A DNA stretch of 64,000 nucleotides, from the NCBI GenBank assembly GCA_030427735.1, contig JAUIBP010000001.1, forward strand, positions 1 through 64,000, written 5' to 3'. Positions 55,308 to 64,000 of this stretch are shown one piece after another. Below the pieces are notes generated by a model. The model was not told the DNA's origin. It saw only the letters and a list, made by a program, of their open reading frames with translations, and made no database searches. The stretch's first letter is position 1. Every line of letters begins with the position of its first letter. The position numbers and the translations under genes were made by a program. Origin of the DNA: Bacteroidia bacterium. GTDB lineage: Bacteria > Bacteroidota > Bacteroidia > Flavobacteriales > Flavobacteriaceae.

Positions 55308-57354
55308 TTCCTTCCAAATCCAATAAGAAAGCATACTCTAAAGCAACTTCTTTTAGGCTCTCAAAACGACCGGAAGCGCCACCATGCCCTGCATCCATAT
55401 CGATATGAAACAGCAATAAATTTTGGTCTGTTTTTAAATCTCTTAACTTAGCTACCCATTTTGCTGGCTCCCAATATTGCACCTGAGAATCGTGAAGTCC
55501 TGTGGTTACTAACATGTTAGGATATGCTTTAGCTTCAACATTATCGTAAGGCGAATAAGATTTCATATAATTGTAATATTCCTCGTTATTTGGATTCCCC
55601 CATTCGTCGTACTCGCCCGTAGTTAATGGTATGGTATCGTCTAACATGGTAGTTACGACATCTACAAAAGGTACAGCCGACAGCACGCCGTTATACAGTT
55701 CTGGATTTAAATTAATTATTGCGCCCATTAAAAGTCCTCCTGCCGATCCGCCATAGGCATATAAGTGCTTATTGGATGTATAGCCTTCGGAAATCAAAAA
55801 TTTAGAGCAGTCTATAAAATCGTAAAACGTATTCATTTTAGTTAACAACTTTCCGTTTTCGTACCAGTCGCGTCCTAAATATTCCCCGCCTCGAATATGC
55901 GCAATGGCATAAATAAAGCCACGATCTAGCAAACTTAAGCGTATGGTAGAGAAATAGGGATCTATAGTCGATCCATACGATCCATAAGCATACAATAACA
56001 ACGGTGTTTCGCCATTAAGTTCTAAATCTTTTTTATACACCATAGAAATAGGCACCTTAACACCATCGCGTGCTGTAGCCCAAACGCGTTTAGAACTATA
56101 GTTTTCTTTGTTAAACTGTCCACCTAAAACTTCCTGTTCTTTTTTTACAACCTTCTCTTTGGTTTTAAAATAATAATCGATTACCGAACTCGGGTTGGTT
56201 AACGAATTGTAACTGTATCTTAAGAATTCACTGTTAAAGTCGGGATTGTTTCCTGTACTGGCTGTATATGTTTCGCTGTCGAATGGTAAGTAATAATCTT
56301 CTTTTCCATCCCAACTCATTATTCTTATATTATTTAAACCGTTTTCCCTTTCGCTAACTACCAAATAGTCGTTAAAGATTTCTATATCTTCAATTAAAAC
56401 ATGGGCGCGATGCGGCAAAACATCTTCCCAAAATATTTTCTCGGTTTGGGTTTCGTTAGTTTTTAATACTTTAAAATTTGTAGCACCATCGGCATTTGTA
56501 ATAATATAAAAACTGTCGTCATAATGTGCTATGGCATAATCTAACTCGCGAATACGTTCTTGAAACACCTTAAATTCTTGATCTGGTGTATCGGCATTTA
56601 CAAACCGATACTCCGATGTTAAAGTACTTGCAGAACCAATAACAATGTATTTATTGGACTTGGTTTTATACACAAACGTATTGAAGGTTTCGTCTGCTTC
56701 GTAAAACACCTCTTCGTCTTCAACATTACTGTGTAGTTTATGTTTAAAAATTTTATGGGAACGCAAAGTTACCTCATCCTTTCGTGTATAGAATATGGTT
56801 TTATTGTCGTTTGCCCAAGTAGCGCTACCAGTTGTATTTTCAATTTTGTCTGGGTATACTTTGCCCGTAACAAGATTTTTAACCTGTAAAGTATATTGGC
56901 GACGACTTACAGTATCTACCGAAAATACGGCTAAAGTGTTATCTGAGCTTATTGCGATTCCGCCTAATTTAAAATAGGCAAAACCTTTGGCCATTTCGTT
57001 ACAATCGAAAAGCACCTCTTCTTGCGCTTCGAGCACCTCTTTTTTTCGGGTGTAAATTGGATAATCTTTACCAGTTTCGTATTTGGTAATATACCAATAG
57101 CCGTTTAATTTATAAGGAACAGACTCGTCGTCTTCTTTAATACGGGCTTTCATTTCTTCGAACAGATCTTGTTGAAACTGTTCGGTGTGTTTCATTTTAT
57201 GCTTTGTATATGCGTTTTCAGCATTTAAATAATCTATAACATCTGGGTTATCCCTATCGTTTAGCCAAAAATAGTTATCTATTCGTACATCGTTATGTGC
57301 TACTAATTTTTTTGGGACTTTTTTTGCGATTGGCGGATGAATATCTTTTTTCAA
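55294..57354 (-). CDS. ptrB: Oligopeptidase B (S9A family)
   Basis: A two-domain serine peptidase: an N-terminal seven-bladed propeller and a C-terminal alpha/beta hydrolase. The triad is S537 (Y-G-G-S-A-G-G), D622 (G-L-H-D-S-Q-V) and H657 (D-A-G-H-G-G-A). The N-terminal V-R-I-D-N-Y-F-W-L matches the E. coli enzyme. It cuts short peptides after Lys or Arg, probably in the cytoplasm, as there is no signal peptide. The only start that keeps the conserved N-terminus is the TTG at 57354; an in-frame stop lies six codons upstream. Confidence 0.93.
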   Translation of the reverse strand: MKKDIHPPIAKKVPKKLVAHNDVRIDNYFWLNDRDNPDVIDYLNAENAYTKHKMKHTEQFQQDLFEEMKARIKEDDESVPYKLNGYWYITKYETGKDYPIYTRKKEVLEAQEEVLFDCNEMAKGFAYFKLGGIAISSDNTLAVFSVDTVSRRQYTLQVKNLVTGKVYPDKIENTTGSATWANDNKTIFYTRKDEVTLRSHKIFKHKLHSNVEDEEVFYEADETFNTFVYKTKSNKYIVIGSASTLTSEYRFVNADTPDQEFKVFQERIRELDYAIAHYDDSFYIITNADGATNFKVLKTNETQTEKIFWEDVLPHRAHVLIEDIEIFNDYLVVSERENGLNNIRIMSWDGKEDYYLPFDSETYTASTGNNPDFNSEFLRYSYNSLTNPSSVIDYYFKTKEKVVKKEQEVLGGQFNKENYSSKRVWATARDGVKVPISMVYKKDLELNGETPLLLYAYGSYGSTIDPYFSTIRLSLLDRGFIYAIAHIRGGEYLGRDWYENGKLLTKMNTFYDFIDCSKFLISEGYTSNKHLYAYGGSAGGLLMGAIINLNPELYNGVLSAVPFVDVVTTMLDDTIPLTTGEYDEWGNPNNEEYYNYMKSYSPYDNVEAKAYPNMLVTTGLHDSQVQYWEPAKWVAKLRDLKTDQNLLLFHIDMDAGHGGASGRFESLKEVALEYAFLLDLEGIANK

Positions 57355-57385
57355 ATGCGTTTTTATTTATTCTTAATTTAACGCC

Positions 57386-57393
57386 CAAAAATA
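57386..57393 (-). promoter_or_regulatory. -7 box of the oligopeptidase B gene
   Basis: TATTTTTG on the minus strand, a perfect TAnnTTTG, 31 bp before the TTG start. It lies 11 bp from the divergent -7 box of ybaB. Confidence 0.5.
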
Positions 57394-57404
57394 TAAAATT
57401 TAAA

Positions 57405-57412
57405 TAATTTTG
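57405..57412 (+). promoter_or_regulatory. -7 box of ybaB
   Basis: TAATTTTG is a perfect TAnnTTTG, 24 bp before the ybaB start. The two divergent -7 boxes are back to back, so the polymerases should compete. Confidence 0.5.
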
Positions 57413-57436
57413 TGTTGAATTTAAAATTTTAAAAAT

Positions 57437-57760
57437 ATGTTTGGAGATCTTATGGGCATGATGGGTAAATTAAAAGAAACCCAACAAAAAGTAGAAGACA
57501 CAAAAAAGCGCCTAAATACAGTTTTGATAGATGAACAAAGTAATGATGGCTTGCTAAAAATTACACTTACTGCCAATCGCGAGATTAAATCTATTTCTAT
57601 AGACGATAGTATTCTTGAAGACAAAGAGCAATTAGAAGATTATTTAATTTTAACGCTTAATAAAGCGATTGCCAAGGCTACACAAGTTAACGAAGCCGAA
57701 TTAGCTGCAGTGGCTAAAGATGGTATGCCAGATATTCCTGGAATGGATATGTTTAAATAA
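57437..57760 (+). CDS. YbaB/EbfC family nucleoid-associated protein
   Basis: A 107-residue protein with [11 protein letters not shown] near the start, the central beta-sheet ([16 protein letters not shown]) and the ending [11 protein letters not shown]. Members form dimers that bind DNA without strong sequence preference. In many bacteria the gene follows dnaX, but here it stands alone. Confidence 0.93.
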   Translation: MFGDLMGMMGKLKETQQKVEDTKKRLNTVLIDEQSNDGLLKITLTANREIKSISIDDSILEDKEQLEDYLILTLNKAIAKATQVNEAELAAVAKDGMPDIPGMDMFK

Positions 57761-57792
57761 AAGGGAGATTATAACTCCTTAGTATTAACCAT

Positions 57793-57829
57793 AAAAAAAG
57801 GAAGTTAAATAATTTAACTTCCTTTTTTT
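57793..57829. terminator. Bidirectional terminator
   Basis: AAAAAAAGGAAGTTAAAT and its perfect complement (18 bp each side of one central A) lie between ybaB and the small membrane protein gene, with A- and T-tracts at the ends. Confidence 0.9.
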
Positions 57830-57851
57830 GTTATTTATTTTTAAGTAAGAT

Positions 57852-58028
57852 TTAAAGCGCTTCTCTTTTTGCTTTTTTCTCTTCTTGCTTTTCCTTAATA
57901 AGTTCTAAGATCGATCCACCAATCCAATAAGGTACAACAAACGTTATTAAAAAAATCATTAACCAAAATCCTATTGTTAAGATGGTTAAAAACGCTAAAA
58001 AGCCTAAATATTGGTCAAACTCGAACAT
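57852..58028 (-). CDS. 58-residue membrane protein of unknown function
   Basis: A short ORF with one or two membrane helices (L-G-F-L-A-F-L-T-I-L-T-I-G-F-W-L-M-I-F-L, residues ~8-27, continuing to V-V-P-Y-W). It ends in a charged coil (L-I-K-E-K-Q-E-E-K-K-A-K-R-E-A-L). A full -33/-7 promoter lies 31 bp upstream and a terminator follows, so the ORF is a real transcription unit. I do not recognise a family. Confidence 0.75.
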   Translation of the reverse strand: MFEFDQYLGFLAFLTILTIGFWLMIFLITFVVPYWIGGSILELIKEKQEEKKAKREAL

Positions 58029-58058
58029 AATTGGTATTTTCTATTAATTTAATCTCCG

Positions 58059-58089
58059 CAAATATAAAATAAATGATTTTTTAAAACAA
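58059..58089 (-). promoter_or_regulatory. Promoter of the 58-residue protein gene
   Basis: Minus strand: TTG (58089-58087), 20-bp spacer, TATATTTG (58066-58059). Confidence 0.72.
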
Positions 58090-58112
58090 TACCAGATTTT
58101 AAATATTTGCAA

Positions 58113-58754
58113 TTAATTTAAGTTTGGTTGTGGTGTCATTCTTAAATATGGCTTAATTTCTTTATGCCCTTTCGGAAATATCGCAGGAATATCTTTAGTT
58201 TCTATACTCGGCGCAACCACACAATCCTCTCCATTTTTCCAATTTGCAGGCGTAGCGACTTTGTGGTACGCGGTTAATTGTAGCGAGTCTATTACCCGCA
58301 ACAATTCCTCGAAGTTTCTACCTGTAGACGCGGGATAAGTTATCATTAACTTCACTTTTTTATCTGGATCTATCACAAATACAGAACGTACTGTTAAATT
58401 ACTATCGGCGTTGGGGTGAATCATATCGTACAATTCCGAAACTTTACGATCATCATCGGCGATAATAGGAAAATTAACTGTGGTATCTTGCGTTTCGTTA
58501 ATATCGTTCACCCATCCTTTATGCGACTCCAAACCATCTACACTTAAGGCTACAACCTTTACATTACGTTTATCGAACTCTGCTTTGTACTTTGCTACGG
58601 TTCCTAATTCTGTAGTACACACTGGTGTATAATCTGCAGGGTGCGAAAACAAAATACCCCAGCTATCGCCTAACCAGTCGTGAAAATGTATTGTTCCTTC
58701 GGTAGATTTTGCCGTAAAATTCGGTGCTTCATCCCCTAATCTTATTGTTGCCAT
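58113..58754 (-). CDS. 1-Cys peroxiredoxin (Prx6 type)
   Basis: The peroxidatic Cys is C46 in H-P-A-D-Y-T-P-V-C-T-T-E-L-G. The long C-terminal part (residues ~165-213, N-W-K-N-G-E-D-C-V-V) is typical of the Prx6 class. It reduces hydrogen peroxide and organic peroxides in the cytoplasm. The length of 213 residues is normal. Another Cys (C178 or near) is present in G-E-D-C-V, as in many members. Confidence 0.94.
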   Translation of the reverse strand: MATIRLGDEAPNFTAKSTEGTIHFHDWLGDSWGILFSHPADYTPVCTTELGTVAKYKAEFDKRNVKVVALSVDGLESHKGWVNDINETQDTTVNFPIIADDDRKVSELYDMIHPNADSNLTVRSVFVIDPDKKVKLMITYPASTGRNFEELLRVIDSLQLTAYHKVATPANWKNGEDCVVAPSIETKDIPAIFPKGHKEIKPYLRMTPQPNLN

Positions 58755-58916
58755 AATTGATTATTTTTTTAATATTGATTAATATCTTAACAAATTATTT
58801 TTGAACACCTAAGGTAGTAGATTTCATAATTATCTTCAATTTAGAAGTCTTAAGTTTATCTTAAATTTTTAATAAAAATAACCTTGAAGCGGGTAAAAAA
58901 TAAGAATCAAAATCAT

Positions 58917-58924
58917 TAAATTTG
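58917..58924 (+). promoter_or_regulatory. -7 box of fumC
   Basis: TAAATTTG is a perfect TAnnTTTG, 22 bp before the fumC start. A -33 TTG at the usual spacing is not seen. Confidence 0.5.
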
Positions 58925-58946
58925 CTTTCTTTAAAAATACAATAAA

Positions 58947-60344
58947 ATGGACTATAGGATAGAAAAAGACACCATGGGCGAAGTAAAAGTGCCTGCAGAC
59001 AAATTATGGGGCGCACAAACAGAGCGTTCTCGAAACAATTTTAAAATAGGTGCACCAGCATCTATGCCGTTAGAAATTATTTACGGTTTTGCATACTTAA
59101 AAAAAGCTGCAGCTTACACCAACTGCGAATTGGGCGTACTTCCTATCGAAAAACGCGACTACATTGCGCAAGTTTGCGACGAAATTCTTGAAGGTAAGCA
59201 CGACGATCAGTTTCCTTTAGTTATATGGCAAACAGGATCGGGTACCCAAAGTAATATGAATGTTAACGAAGTTGTTGCCAATAGAGCACACCAACTTGCT
59301 GGAAAAACTATTGGCGAAGGCGAAAAAACCATTCAGCCTAACGACGATGTAAACAAGTCGCAATCGTCTAACGACACTTTTCCTACAGGAATGCACATTG
59401 CCGCTTACAAAAAAATTGTGGAAACCACTTTACCTGGAGTAAAACAATTACGCGATACTTTAAAAAAGAAATCTGAAGACTTTAAAAAAGTAGTTAAAAT
59501 TGGCCGTACCCATTTAATGGATGCTACGCCTTTAACTTTAGGTCAAGAATTCTCTGGGTACGTATCGCAATTAGACCACGGTATTAAAGCTTTAGAAAAC
59601 ACCTTGCCACATTTAAGTGAATTGGCTTTAGGCGGAACTGCTGTTGGAACCGGATTGAACACACCAAAAGGATACTCTAAGCGCGTAGCCGAATACATTG
59701 CTAAATTTACTGGACTTCCTTTTATTACAGCTAAAAATAAATTTGAAGCACTTGCAGCTCACGATGCTTTGGTAGAAACACATGGTGCCCTAAAACAATT
59801 GGCAGTTTCTTTAAACAAAATAGCTAACGATGTAAGAATGATGGCCTCTGGACCACGAAGTGGTATTGGCGAAATTATTATTCCGGCCAACGAACCTGGA
59901 AGTTCTATTATGCCTGGTAAAGTTAACCCTACACAATGCGAAGCCTTAACCATGGTTTGTGCTCAAGTTATAGGAAACGACGTAGCTGTTAGTGTGGCTG
60001 GCACACAAGGTCATTACGAATTAAACGTTTTTAAACCTATTATGGCTGTAAACGTACTGGAATCAGCACAATTACTTGGTGATGCCTGTGTAAGTTTCGA
60101 TATCCATTGTGCTACTGGCATAGAGCCTAACCACGCCGTAATTAAGCAATTATTAAACAATTCGCTTATGCTAGTAACCGCTTTAAACACCAAAATAGGA
60201 TACTACAAAGCTGCCGAAATTGCAAACACAGCGCACAAAAATGGTACAACTTTAAAAGAAGAAGCTATTAATTTAGGCTATGTGACTGCTGAAGATTACG
60301 ATAACTGGGTAAAACCAGAAGATATGATTGGTAGTCTATCATAA
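58947..60344 (+). CDS. fumC: Class II fumarate hydratase
   Basis: The family signature [13 protein letters not shown] near residue 317 holds the catalytic Ser. [14 protein letters not shown] and [18 protein letters not shown] are the two other conserved regions. The length of 465 residues is normal. It hydrates fumarate to malate in the TCA cycle; this class needs no iron-sulfur cluster. Confidence 0.97.
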   Translation: MDYRIEKDTMGEVKVPADKLWGAQTERSRNNFKIGAPASMPLEIIYGFAYLKKAAAYTNCELGVLPIEKRDYIAQVCDEILEGKHDDQFPLVIWQTGSGTQSNMNVNEVVANRAHQLAGKTIGEGEKTIQPNDDVNKSQSSNDTFPTGMHIAAYKKIVETTLPGVKQLRDTLKKKSEDFKKVVKIGRTHLMDATPLTLGQEFSGYVSQLDHGIKALENTLPHLSELALGGTAVGTGLNTPKGYSKRVAEYIAKFTGLPFITAKNKFEALAAHDALVETHGALKQLAVSLNKIANDVRMMASGPRSGIGEIIIPANEPGSSIMPGKVNPTQCEALTMVCAQVIGNDVAVSVAGTQGHYELNVFKPIMAVNVLESAQLLGDACVSFDIHCATGIEPNHAVIKQLLNNSLMLVTALNTKIGYYKAAEIANTAHKNGTTLKEEAINLGYVTAEDYDNWVKPEDMIGSLS

Positions 60345-60362
60345 AACACCCGATAATTATAC

Positions 60363-60400
60363 AATTAAAAAAGCTAACCAAACCGTTAGCTTTTTTAATT
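60363..60400. terminator. Bidirectional terminator
   Basis: A perfect 16-bp stem (AATTAAAAAAGCTAAC and complement) with a 6-nt loop CAAACC, between the convergent fumC and nnr genes. Confidence 0.92.
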
Positions 60401-60427
60401 TTTATTAGATTTTAATTTATAAAACCA

Positions 60428-61981
60428 CTATTTATTGTTCTCAGGATTTGCTGGCTGTTGCTGCACCTCGGCTGGCGTTAAAAGATCTATATAAGCAGCA
60501 CCTATACCATTAATCACATCGCTGGCAATCATACTCTGATACCCTAATTGCTCTACAACTATATCTGCCGATTTACCATGCAAATACACACCAAAGCACG
60601 CTGCCTGTAATGGATTATACCCTTGACCTAAAAGTCCTGTAATTATTCCCGTTAGCACATCGCCAGTACCAGCTGTAGCCAATCCAGGATTTCCTGTTAC
60701 ATTTATATATAACTTATTATTATAAACTGCAGTTGTATTAGCGCCTTTTATCACTAATACAATCTGATATTTTTTAGCAAACGCTTTAGCTTTTGTTAGC
60801 TTGTCAAAATCATCATCCCAAGCGCCAATCAATCGCTCCAACTCTTTTGGGTGCGGTGTTAAAATACTGTCCTTTACAAGATGTTTAAGCAATTTAGGTT
60901 GAAGCGCCAAAATATTGAGTCCGTCAGCATCTATAACCAAAGGTTTAGTATTGGTTTTCAAAAAAGCTTCAAATGCCACTATAGTGTCTTGAGCAACTCC
61001 TAACCCCATGCCAACACCTATCGCAGAAAAATCTGTTGTAAAACGAATAGCGGTTATATGAGTTTCATTAGTATCGGTTAATACCATGGCTTCTGGAAAC
61101 GCCGTTTGAAGCGGCAAATAACCACATTTAGGCACATAGGCGGTTACCAAACCAGATCCAGAAGTTAACGCTGCTCTAGCAGCCAATTGCACCGCCCCTA
61201 TCTTACCGTAACTTCCTCCTATTAATAATACGTGTCCAAAAAGTCCTTTATGCGAAAATTTTGTTCTTGGTTTGTACCACTGCAATACCTCGTGCTTACC
61301 AATAACATAAGCTTCGGTTTCGGTAGCTTGAATATATTCTGGATCGATACCAATATCTAAAACTTCCCACTGTTCGATATATTTTGCCGTATCTGGCAGA
61401 AAAAACACCAATTTAGGAGTTTGAAAGCTCAGTATTAAATTAGCATGCAATACCTGAGATTCATCTTCTGGTAATTTGTCTGTAAATAAACCTGAAGGAA
61501 TATCTATTGAAATGGTTAATGCTGTTGAGGCTTTTAAAAGTGCAAACAAGGCTACAATCCAAGAGGCAATAGGTCTGTTTAAACCTACACCAAAAATAGC
61601 ATCTACAACAATATCGTTTGGCCCTATTTCTGGGAAATCGTCTTTACTTTTAATAGACACTGGCCAGTCTTTAGTGTTTTGTTTTAAACGCTCGTAATTA
61701 ATTAAAAAATCTTTAGAGCGTTTTTCGCTAAAATCTACAATGTATGTTTTTACATGATAACCATGATTAACCAAATGTCTGGCAACCACCAAACCATCGC
61801 CACCATTGTTGCCAATGCCACAAAATACATGAATAGGTACAGGAGCTCCTTGCATACGGGAATCTATCCAATTAAATATGGCTAGCCCAGCACGTTCCAT
61901 TAAATCGGCGGAACTTATATTTTGTTTCTGAATGGTAATTTTATCCCCTTCATAAATTTGTGCTTTCGAAAATATTTTCAT
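60428..61981 (-). CDS. nnr: Bifunctional NAD(P)HX epimerase / ADP-dependent dehydratase
   Basis: The N-terminal half (residues ~1-220) is the YjeF_N epimerase with G-I-G-N-N-G-G-D-G-L-V-V-A-R-H-L and D-A-I-F-G-V-G-L-N-R-P. The C-terminal half is the ribokinase-like dehydratase with H-K-G-L-F-G-H-V-L-L-I-G-G-S-Y-G, L-T-P-H-P-K-E-L and N-P-G-L-A-T-A-G-T-G-D-V-L-T-G. The enzyme repairs hydrated NADH and NADPH. The length of 517 residues fits the fused form usual in bacteria. Confidence 0.96.
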   Translation of the reverse strand: MKIFSKAQIYEGDKITIQKQNISSADLMERAGLAIFNWIDSRMQGAPVPIHVFCGIGNNGGDGLVVARHLVNHGYHVKTYIVDFSEKRSKDFLINYERLKQNTKDWPVSIKSKDDFPEIGPNDIVVDAIFGVGLNRPIASWIVALFALLKASTALTISIDIPSGLFTDKLPEDESQVLHANLILSFQTPKLVFFLPDTAKYIEQWEVLDIGIDPEYIQATETEAYVIGKHEVLQWYKPRTKFSHKGLFGHVLLIGGSYGKIGAVQLAARAALTSGSGLVTAYVPKCGYLPLQTAFPEAMVLTDTNETHITAIRFTTDFSAIGVGMGLGVAQDTIVAFEAFLKTNTKPLVIDADGLNILALQPKLLKHLVKDSILTPHPKELERLIGAWDDDFDKLTKAKAFAKKYQIVLVIKGANTTAVYNNKLYINVTGNPGLATAGTGDVLTGIITGLLGQGYNPLQAACFGVYLHGKSADIVVEQLGYQSMIASDVINGIGAAYIDLLTPAEVQQQPANPENNK

Positions 61982-62117
61982 CTATAAAATTTTAGATTTT
62001 TTCATTATGATTTTTTCAGTTTTAAAGCTATAAAATAGATTAAAACAAACGTTTACGCTTCATTGTTGAATAATCTGTAAAAAATCGCAATACATTTTTT
62101 TATTACTGTAAAAGTAA

Positions 62118-62125
62118 TACATTTG
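62118..62125 (+). promoter_or_regulatory. -7 box before the thr leader
   Basis: TACATTTG is a perfect TAnnTTTG. It puts the transcript start near 62131, about 14 nt before the leader ATG at 62145 and about 210 nt before thrA. The -33 region is T-rich without TTG. Confidence 0.6.
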
Positions 62126-62144
62126 AGAAGTATAGCAGTTTAAA

Positions 62145-62255
62145 ATGTATAAAACAACGCGCATTTTCCATTCTATTTCAACACCATTTCTTTATGGTGC
62201 GTTAACTATTATTATTACTTCTATTACACGTATTATTACCCCTTGGGGTAATTAA
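62145..62255 (+). CDS. Thr/Ile-rich leader peptide of the thrA operon
   Basis: A 36-codon ORF lies between a -7 box and the aspartokinase-homoserine dehydrogenase start. Codons 21-32 read T-I-I-I-T-S-I-T-R-I-I-T: ten of twelve are Thr or Ile, the end products made from homoserine. In all there are 7 Thr and 9 Ile in 36 residues. This is the makeup of the enterobacterial thrL attenuator peptide. Two hairpins overlap the ORF: CACCAT/ATGGTG (62182-62199) and TTACCCC/GGGGTAA at its end. A ribosome stalled at Thr or Ile codons would change the folding. The attenuation role is inference. Confidence 0.72.
   Translation: MYKTTRIFHSISTPFLYGALTIIITSITRIITPWGN
62236..62251 (+). promoter_or_regulatory. 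Attenuator-like hairpin at the end of the thr leader ORF
   Basis: TTACCCC-TT-GGGGTAA is a perfect 7-bp inverted repeat that spans the last codons of the leader. The following sequence (TTAATTATATATCTT) is AU-rich but not a clean U-tract, so it may be a terminator or a pause/anti-structure. Confidence 0.5.
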
Positions 62256-62341
62256 TTATATATCTTCCGTCCATACAACCTGCAATATCGGGTTACGAAT
62301 TCAAAAAAATTAGGCTATTAAATTATACAATCTAACTAAAA

Positions 62342-64000
62342 ATGAAAGTATTAAAATTTGGAGGTACGTCTGTAGGATCCTCAAAAAACATCAATAATGT
62401 CGTATCAATACTAACCAATTATGCTAAGACAAACAAAGTAATATGCGTGGTTTCTGCTGTTGGAGGCATTACCGATAAATTACTGGAAGCAGGCCAATTA
62501 GCACAAACCAAAAACAGCAGTTATAAAGATACCTTTAACACCACAAAAACAATTCATTTAGATATTGTTAAGGAATTGATTCCTACCAACAACGCAGAAG
62601 TTTTAAAAACTGTTGAAGCGACTTTAAATGAATTAAAAAACCTATTAGACGGGATTTATCTCATTAATGAGTTATCGCCAAAAACATCGGATAAACTGGT
62701 GAGTTTTGGAGAGCTGCTCTCGTCTTATATTATAGCAGAAACGCTTAAAGATCGTGGTGCAAATGCCGAACGCAAAAACAGCCAGGAATTAATTACAACC
62801 AACTCTAATTTTACCAAAGCCGAAGTTAATTATAACATTACCAACGGGCATATAAAAGACTATTTTAAAGATAGCACGTTCGATATTACTATTTTACCAG
62901 GATTCATTTCAAAATCTATTACAGGAGAAATCACAACACTTGGCCGAGGTGGCTCCGACTTTACCGCAGCCATTGTAGCCGCTGCCCTAGAAGTAGAGCA
63001 ATTAGAAATTTGGACCGATGTTAGTGGTATGTACACCGCCAATCCTAAGTTGGTAAAACAGGCCATGCCTATAGATAAGTTATCGTACCAAGAAGCCATG
63101 GAGCTATCGCATTTTGGTGCAAAAGTACTGTACCCACCAACTGTACAACCCGTTTTAAGTTTACAAATTCCAATTCATATAAAAAACACCTTAGAGCCAG
63201 AGGCAGTTGGCACTATTATATCTACCAATAGTAATACTACAAACACCGCAAAGGGTATTACTAACATTAGCAATGTTGCCTTACTTACATTGCAAGGTAA
63301 TGGTATGGTGGGTATTCCTGGGTTTTCCAGACGTTTATTCCAAACCTTAGCTCAAGAAAAAATCAATATCATTTTAATAACGCAGGCCTCTTCAGAGCAT
63401 TCTATTTGTTTTGGTATAGACGAAAAAGATGCTGCCTTAGCGAAATCGGCTATAGATACTGAATTTGAAAATGAAATTTCCTTAAAAAAAATAGATCCTA
63501 TTTTAGTTGAAGATAACTTATCTATAATCGCTTTAATTGGAGACAACATGAAAAGTCACCAAGGCATTAGCGGTAAAATGTTTAGCGCCTTAGGAAAAAA
63601 CAACATCAATATTCGTGCTATAGCTCAGGGAGCATCCGAAAAAAACATCTCAGCAGTCATTGCTCAAAATGATGTTAAAAAGGCCTTAAACATTTTACAC
63701 GAAGTCTTTTTTGAAGGCAACATAAAACAGCTTAACGTCTTTATTACAGGCGTTGGAAATGTAGGCGAACGTTTGGTTGAACAAATTAAACAACAACGCA
63801 AATATTTAAAAGACAATTTAAAAATCAATTTACGTGTTGTTGGTCTTTCCAATTCCAGAAAAATGCTTTTCAACGAAGATGGTCTGTCGCTTAAAGACTG
63901 GAAACAACAACTAGAGCAAGACGGACAAGCAGCCAGCCTAGAAGGCTTTTTAGACACCGTAAAATCGTTAAATCTACGTAACAGCATTTTTGTAGATGTT
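62342..64000 (+). CDS. thrA: Bifunctional aspartokinase / homoserine dehydrogenase (3' end outside window)
   Basis: The frame is open from the ATG at 62342 to the window edge (553 codons). The aspartokinase part starts K-V-L-K-F-G-G-T-S-V-G. It has G-F-I-S-K-S-I-T-G-E-I-T-T-L-G-R-G-G-S-D (residues ~182-201) and two ACT domains near 310-460 (I-T-Q-A-S-S-E-H-S-I, I-R-A-I-A-Q-G-A-S-E). The homoserine dehydrogenase part begins near residue 463 with F-I-T-G-V-G-N-V-G-E, the NAD-binding loop. It makes homoserine for Thr, Met and Ile. Regulation by Thr through the ACT domains and by the leader peptide upstream is likely. The thrB and thrC genes may follow beyond the window. Confidence 0.95.
   Translation, partial: MKVLKFGGTSVGSSKNINNVVSILTNYAKTNKVICVVSAVGGITDKLLEAGQLAQTKNSSYKDTFNTTKTIHLDIVKELIPTNNAEVLKTVEATLNELKNLLDGIYLINELSPKTSDKLVSFGELLSSYIIAETLKDRGANAERKNSQELITTNSNFTKAEVNYNITNGHIKDYFKDSTFDITILPGFISKSITGEITTLGRGGSDFTAAIVAAALEVEQLEIWTDVSGMYTANPKLVKQAMPIDKLSYQEAMELSHFGAKVLYPPTVQPVLSLQIPIHIKNTLEPEAVGTIISTNSNTTNTAKGITNISNVALLTLQGNGMVGIPGFSRRLFQTLAQEKINIILITQASSEHSICFGIDEKDAALAKSAIDTEFENEISLKKIDPILVEDNLSIIALIGDNMKSHQGISGKMFSALGKNNINIRAIAQGASEKNISAVIAQNDVKKALNILHEVFFEGNIKQLNVFITGVGNVGERLVEQIKQQRKYLKDNLKINLRVVGLSNSRKMLFNEDGLSLKDWKQQLEQDGQAASLEGFLDTVKSLNLRNSIFVDV

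Noticed and set aside
1-64000. CRISPR arrays, insertion sequences, prophage or rRNA genes
   Set aside because: No regularly spaced repeats, transposase or integrase genes, phage structural genes or rRNA sequence were seen.

Overview
The window looks like the chromosome of a marine or algal-associated flavobacterium (Bacteroidota, Flavobacteriaceae). Reasons: AT-rich DNA with almost no Shine-Dalgarno sequences, SusC/SusD proteins, many copies of the Bacteroidota promoter pattern TTG-N17-23-TAnnTTTG, a DUF4834 protein, and a udk-divIC-mutAB cluster with overlapping genes. There is no rRNA, prophage, insertion sequence or CRISPR array.

1-1.7 kb: the 3' end of an M1-type peptidase gene and an orphan DUF4365 gene.

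1.8-27.4 kb: a xylan utilisation locus. The minus-strand block susC-susD-SGBP, then a terminator, then GH10-GH43, provides capture, import and first cuts at the outer membrane. A second minus-strand operon (GH67, GH115, GH10, GPH symporter, GH43) removes glucuronic acid, cuts oligosaccharides, carries them across the inner membrane and finishes them in the cytoplasm. A divergent plus-strand operon adds a GH3 beta-xylosidase and an acetylesterase. A LacI-type regulator and an aldo/keto reductase close the locus. One operator-like motif (core CAACCGATTGT) occurs upstream of susC, between the GH67 and GH3 operons, and between lacI and the reductase gene. At the first two sites it lies against the -7 boxes. 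This points to one LacI-run regulon and not the hybrid two-component or ECF control common in such loci. The makeup suggests acetylated glucuronoxylan or glucuronoarabinoxylan as substrate.

27.4-35.6 kb: tRNA-Pro with its own promoter and terminator, a PQQ sugar dehydrogenase, the coupled udk-divIC-mutA-mutB operon, a NUMOD4/HNH gene, and a secreted Asn-rich protein preceded by a sigma-54-type promoter.

35.6-47.5 kb: flippase, glycosyltransferase, YfhO and DUF4834 genes interrupted by extragenic repeats; an outer-membrane protein and an acetyltransferase-like protein; a MarR/FMN-reductase/GNAT/pirin operon with a palindrome over its promoter; and an acyl-CoA carboxylase.

47.5-64 kb: DoxX; menC-CPBP protease-menE; a HAD phosphatase; YjbQ; a neighbouring pair of PLP enzymes that fit the capnine (sulfonolipid) pathway; oligopeptidase B; YbaB; a 58-residue membrane protein; 1-Cys peroxiredoxin; fumarase; the NAD(P)HX repair enzyme; and a bifunctional aspartokinase-homoserine dehydrogenase gene (cut by the window edge) preceded by a Thr/Ile-rich leader peptide ORF.
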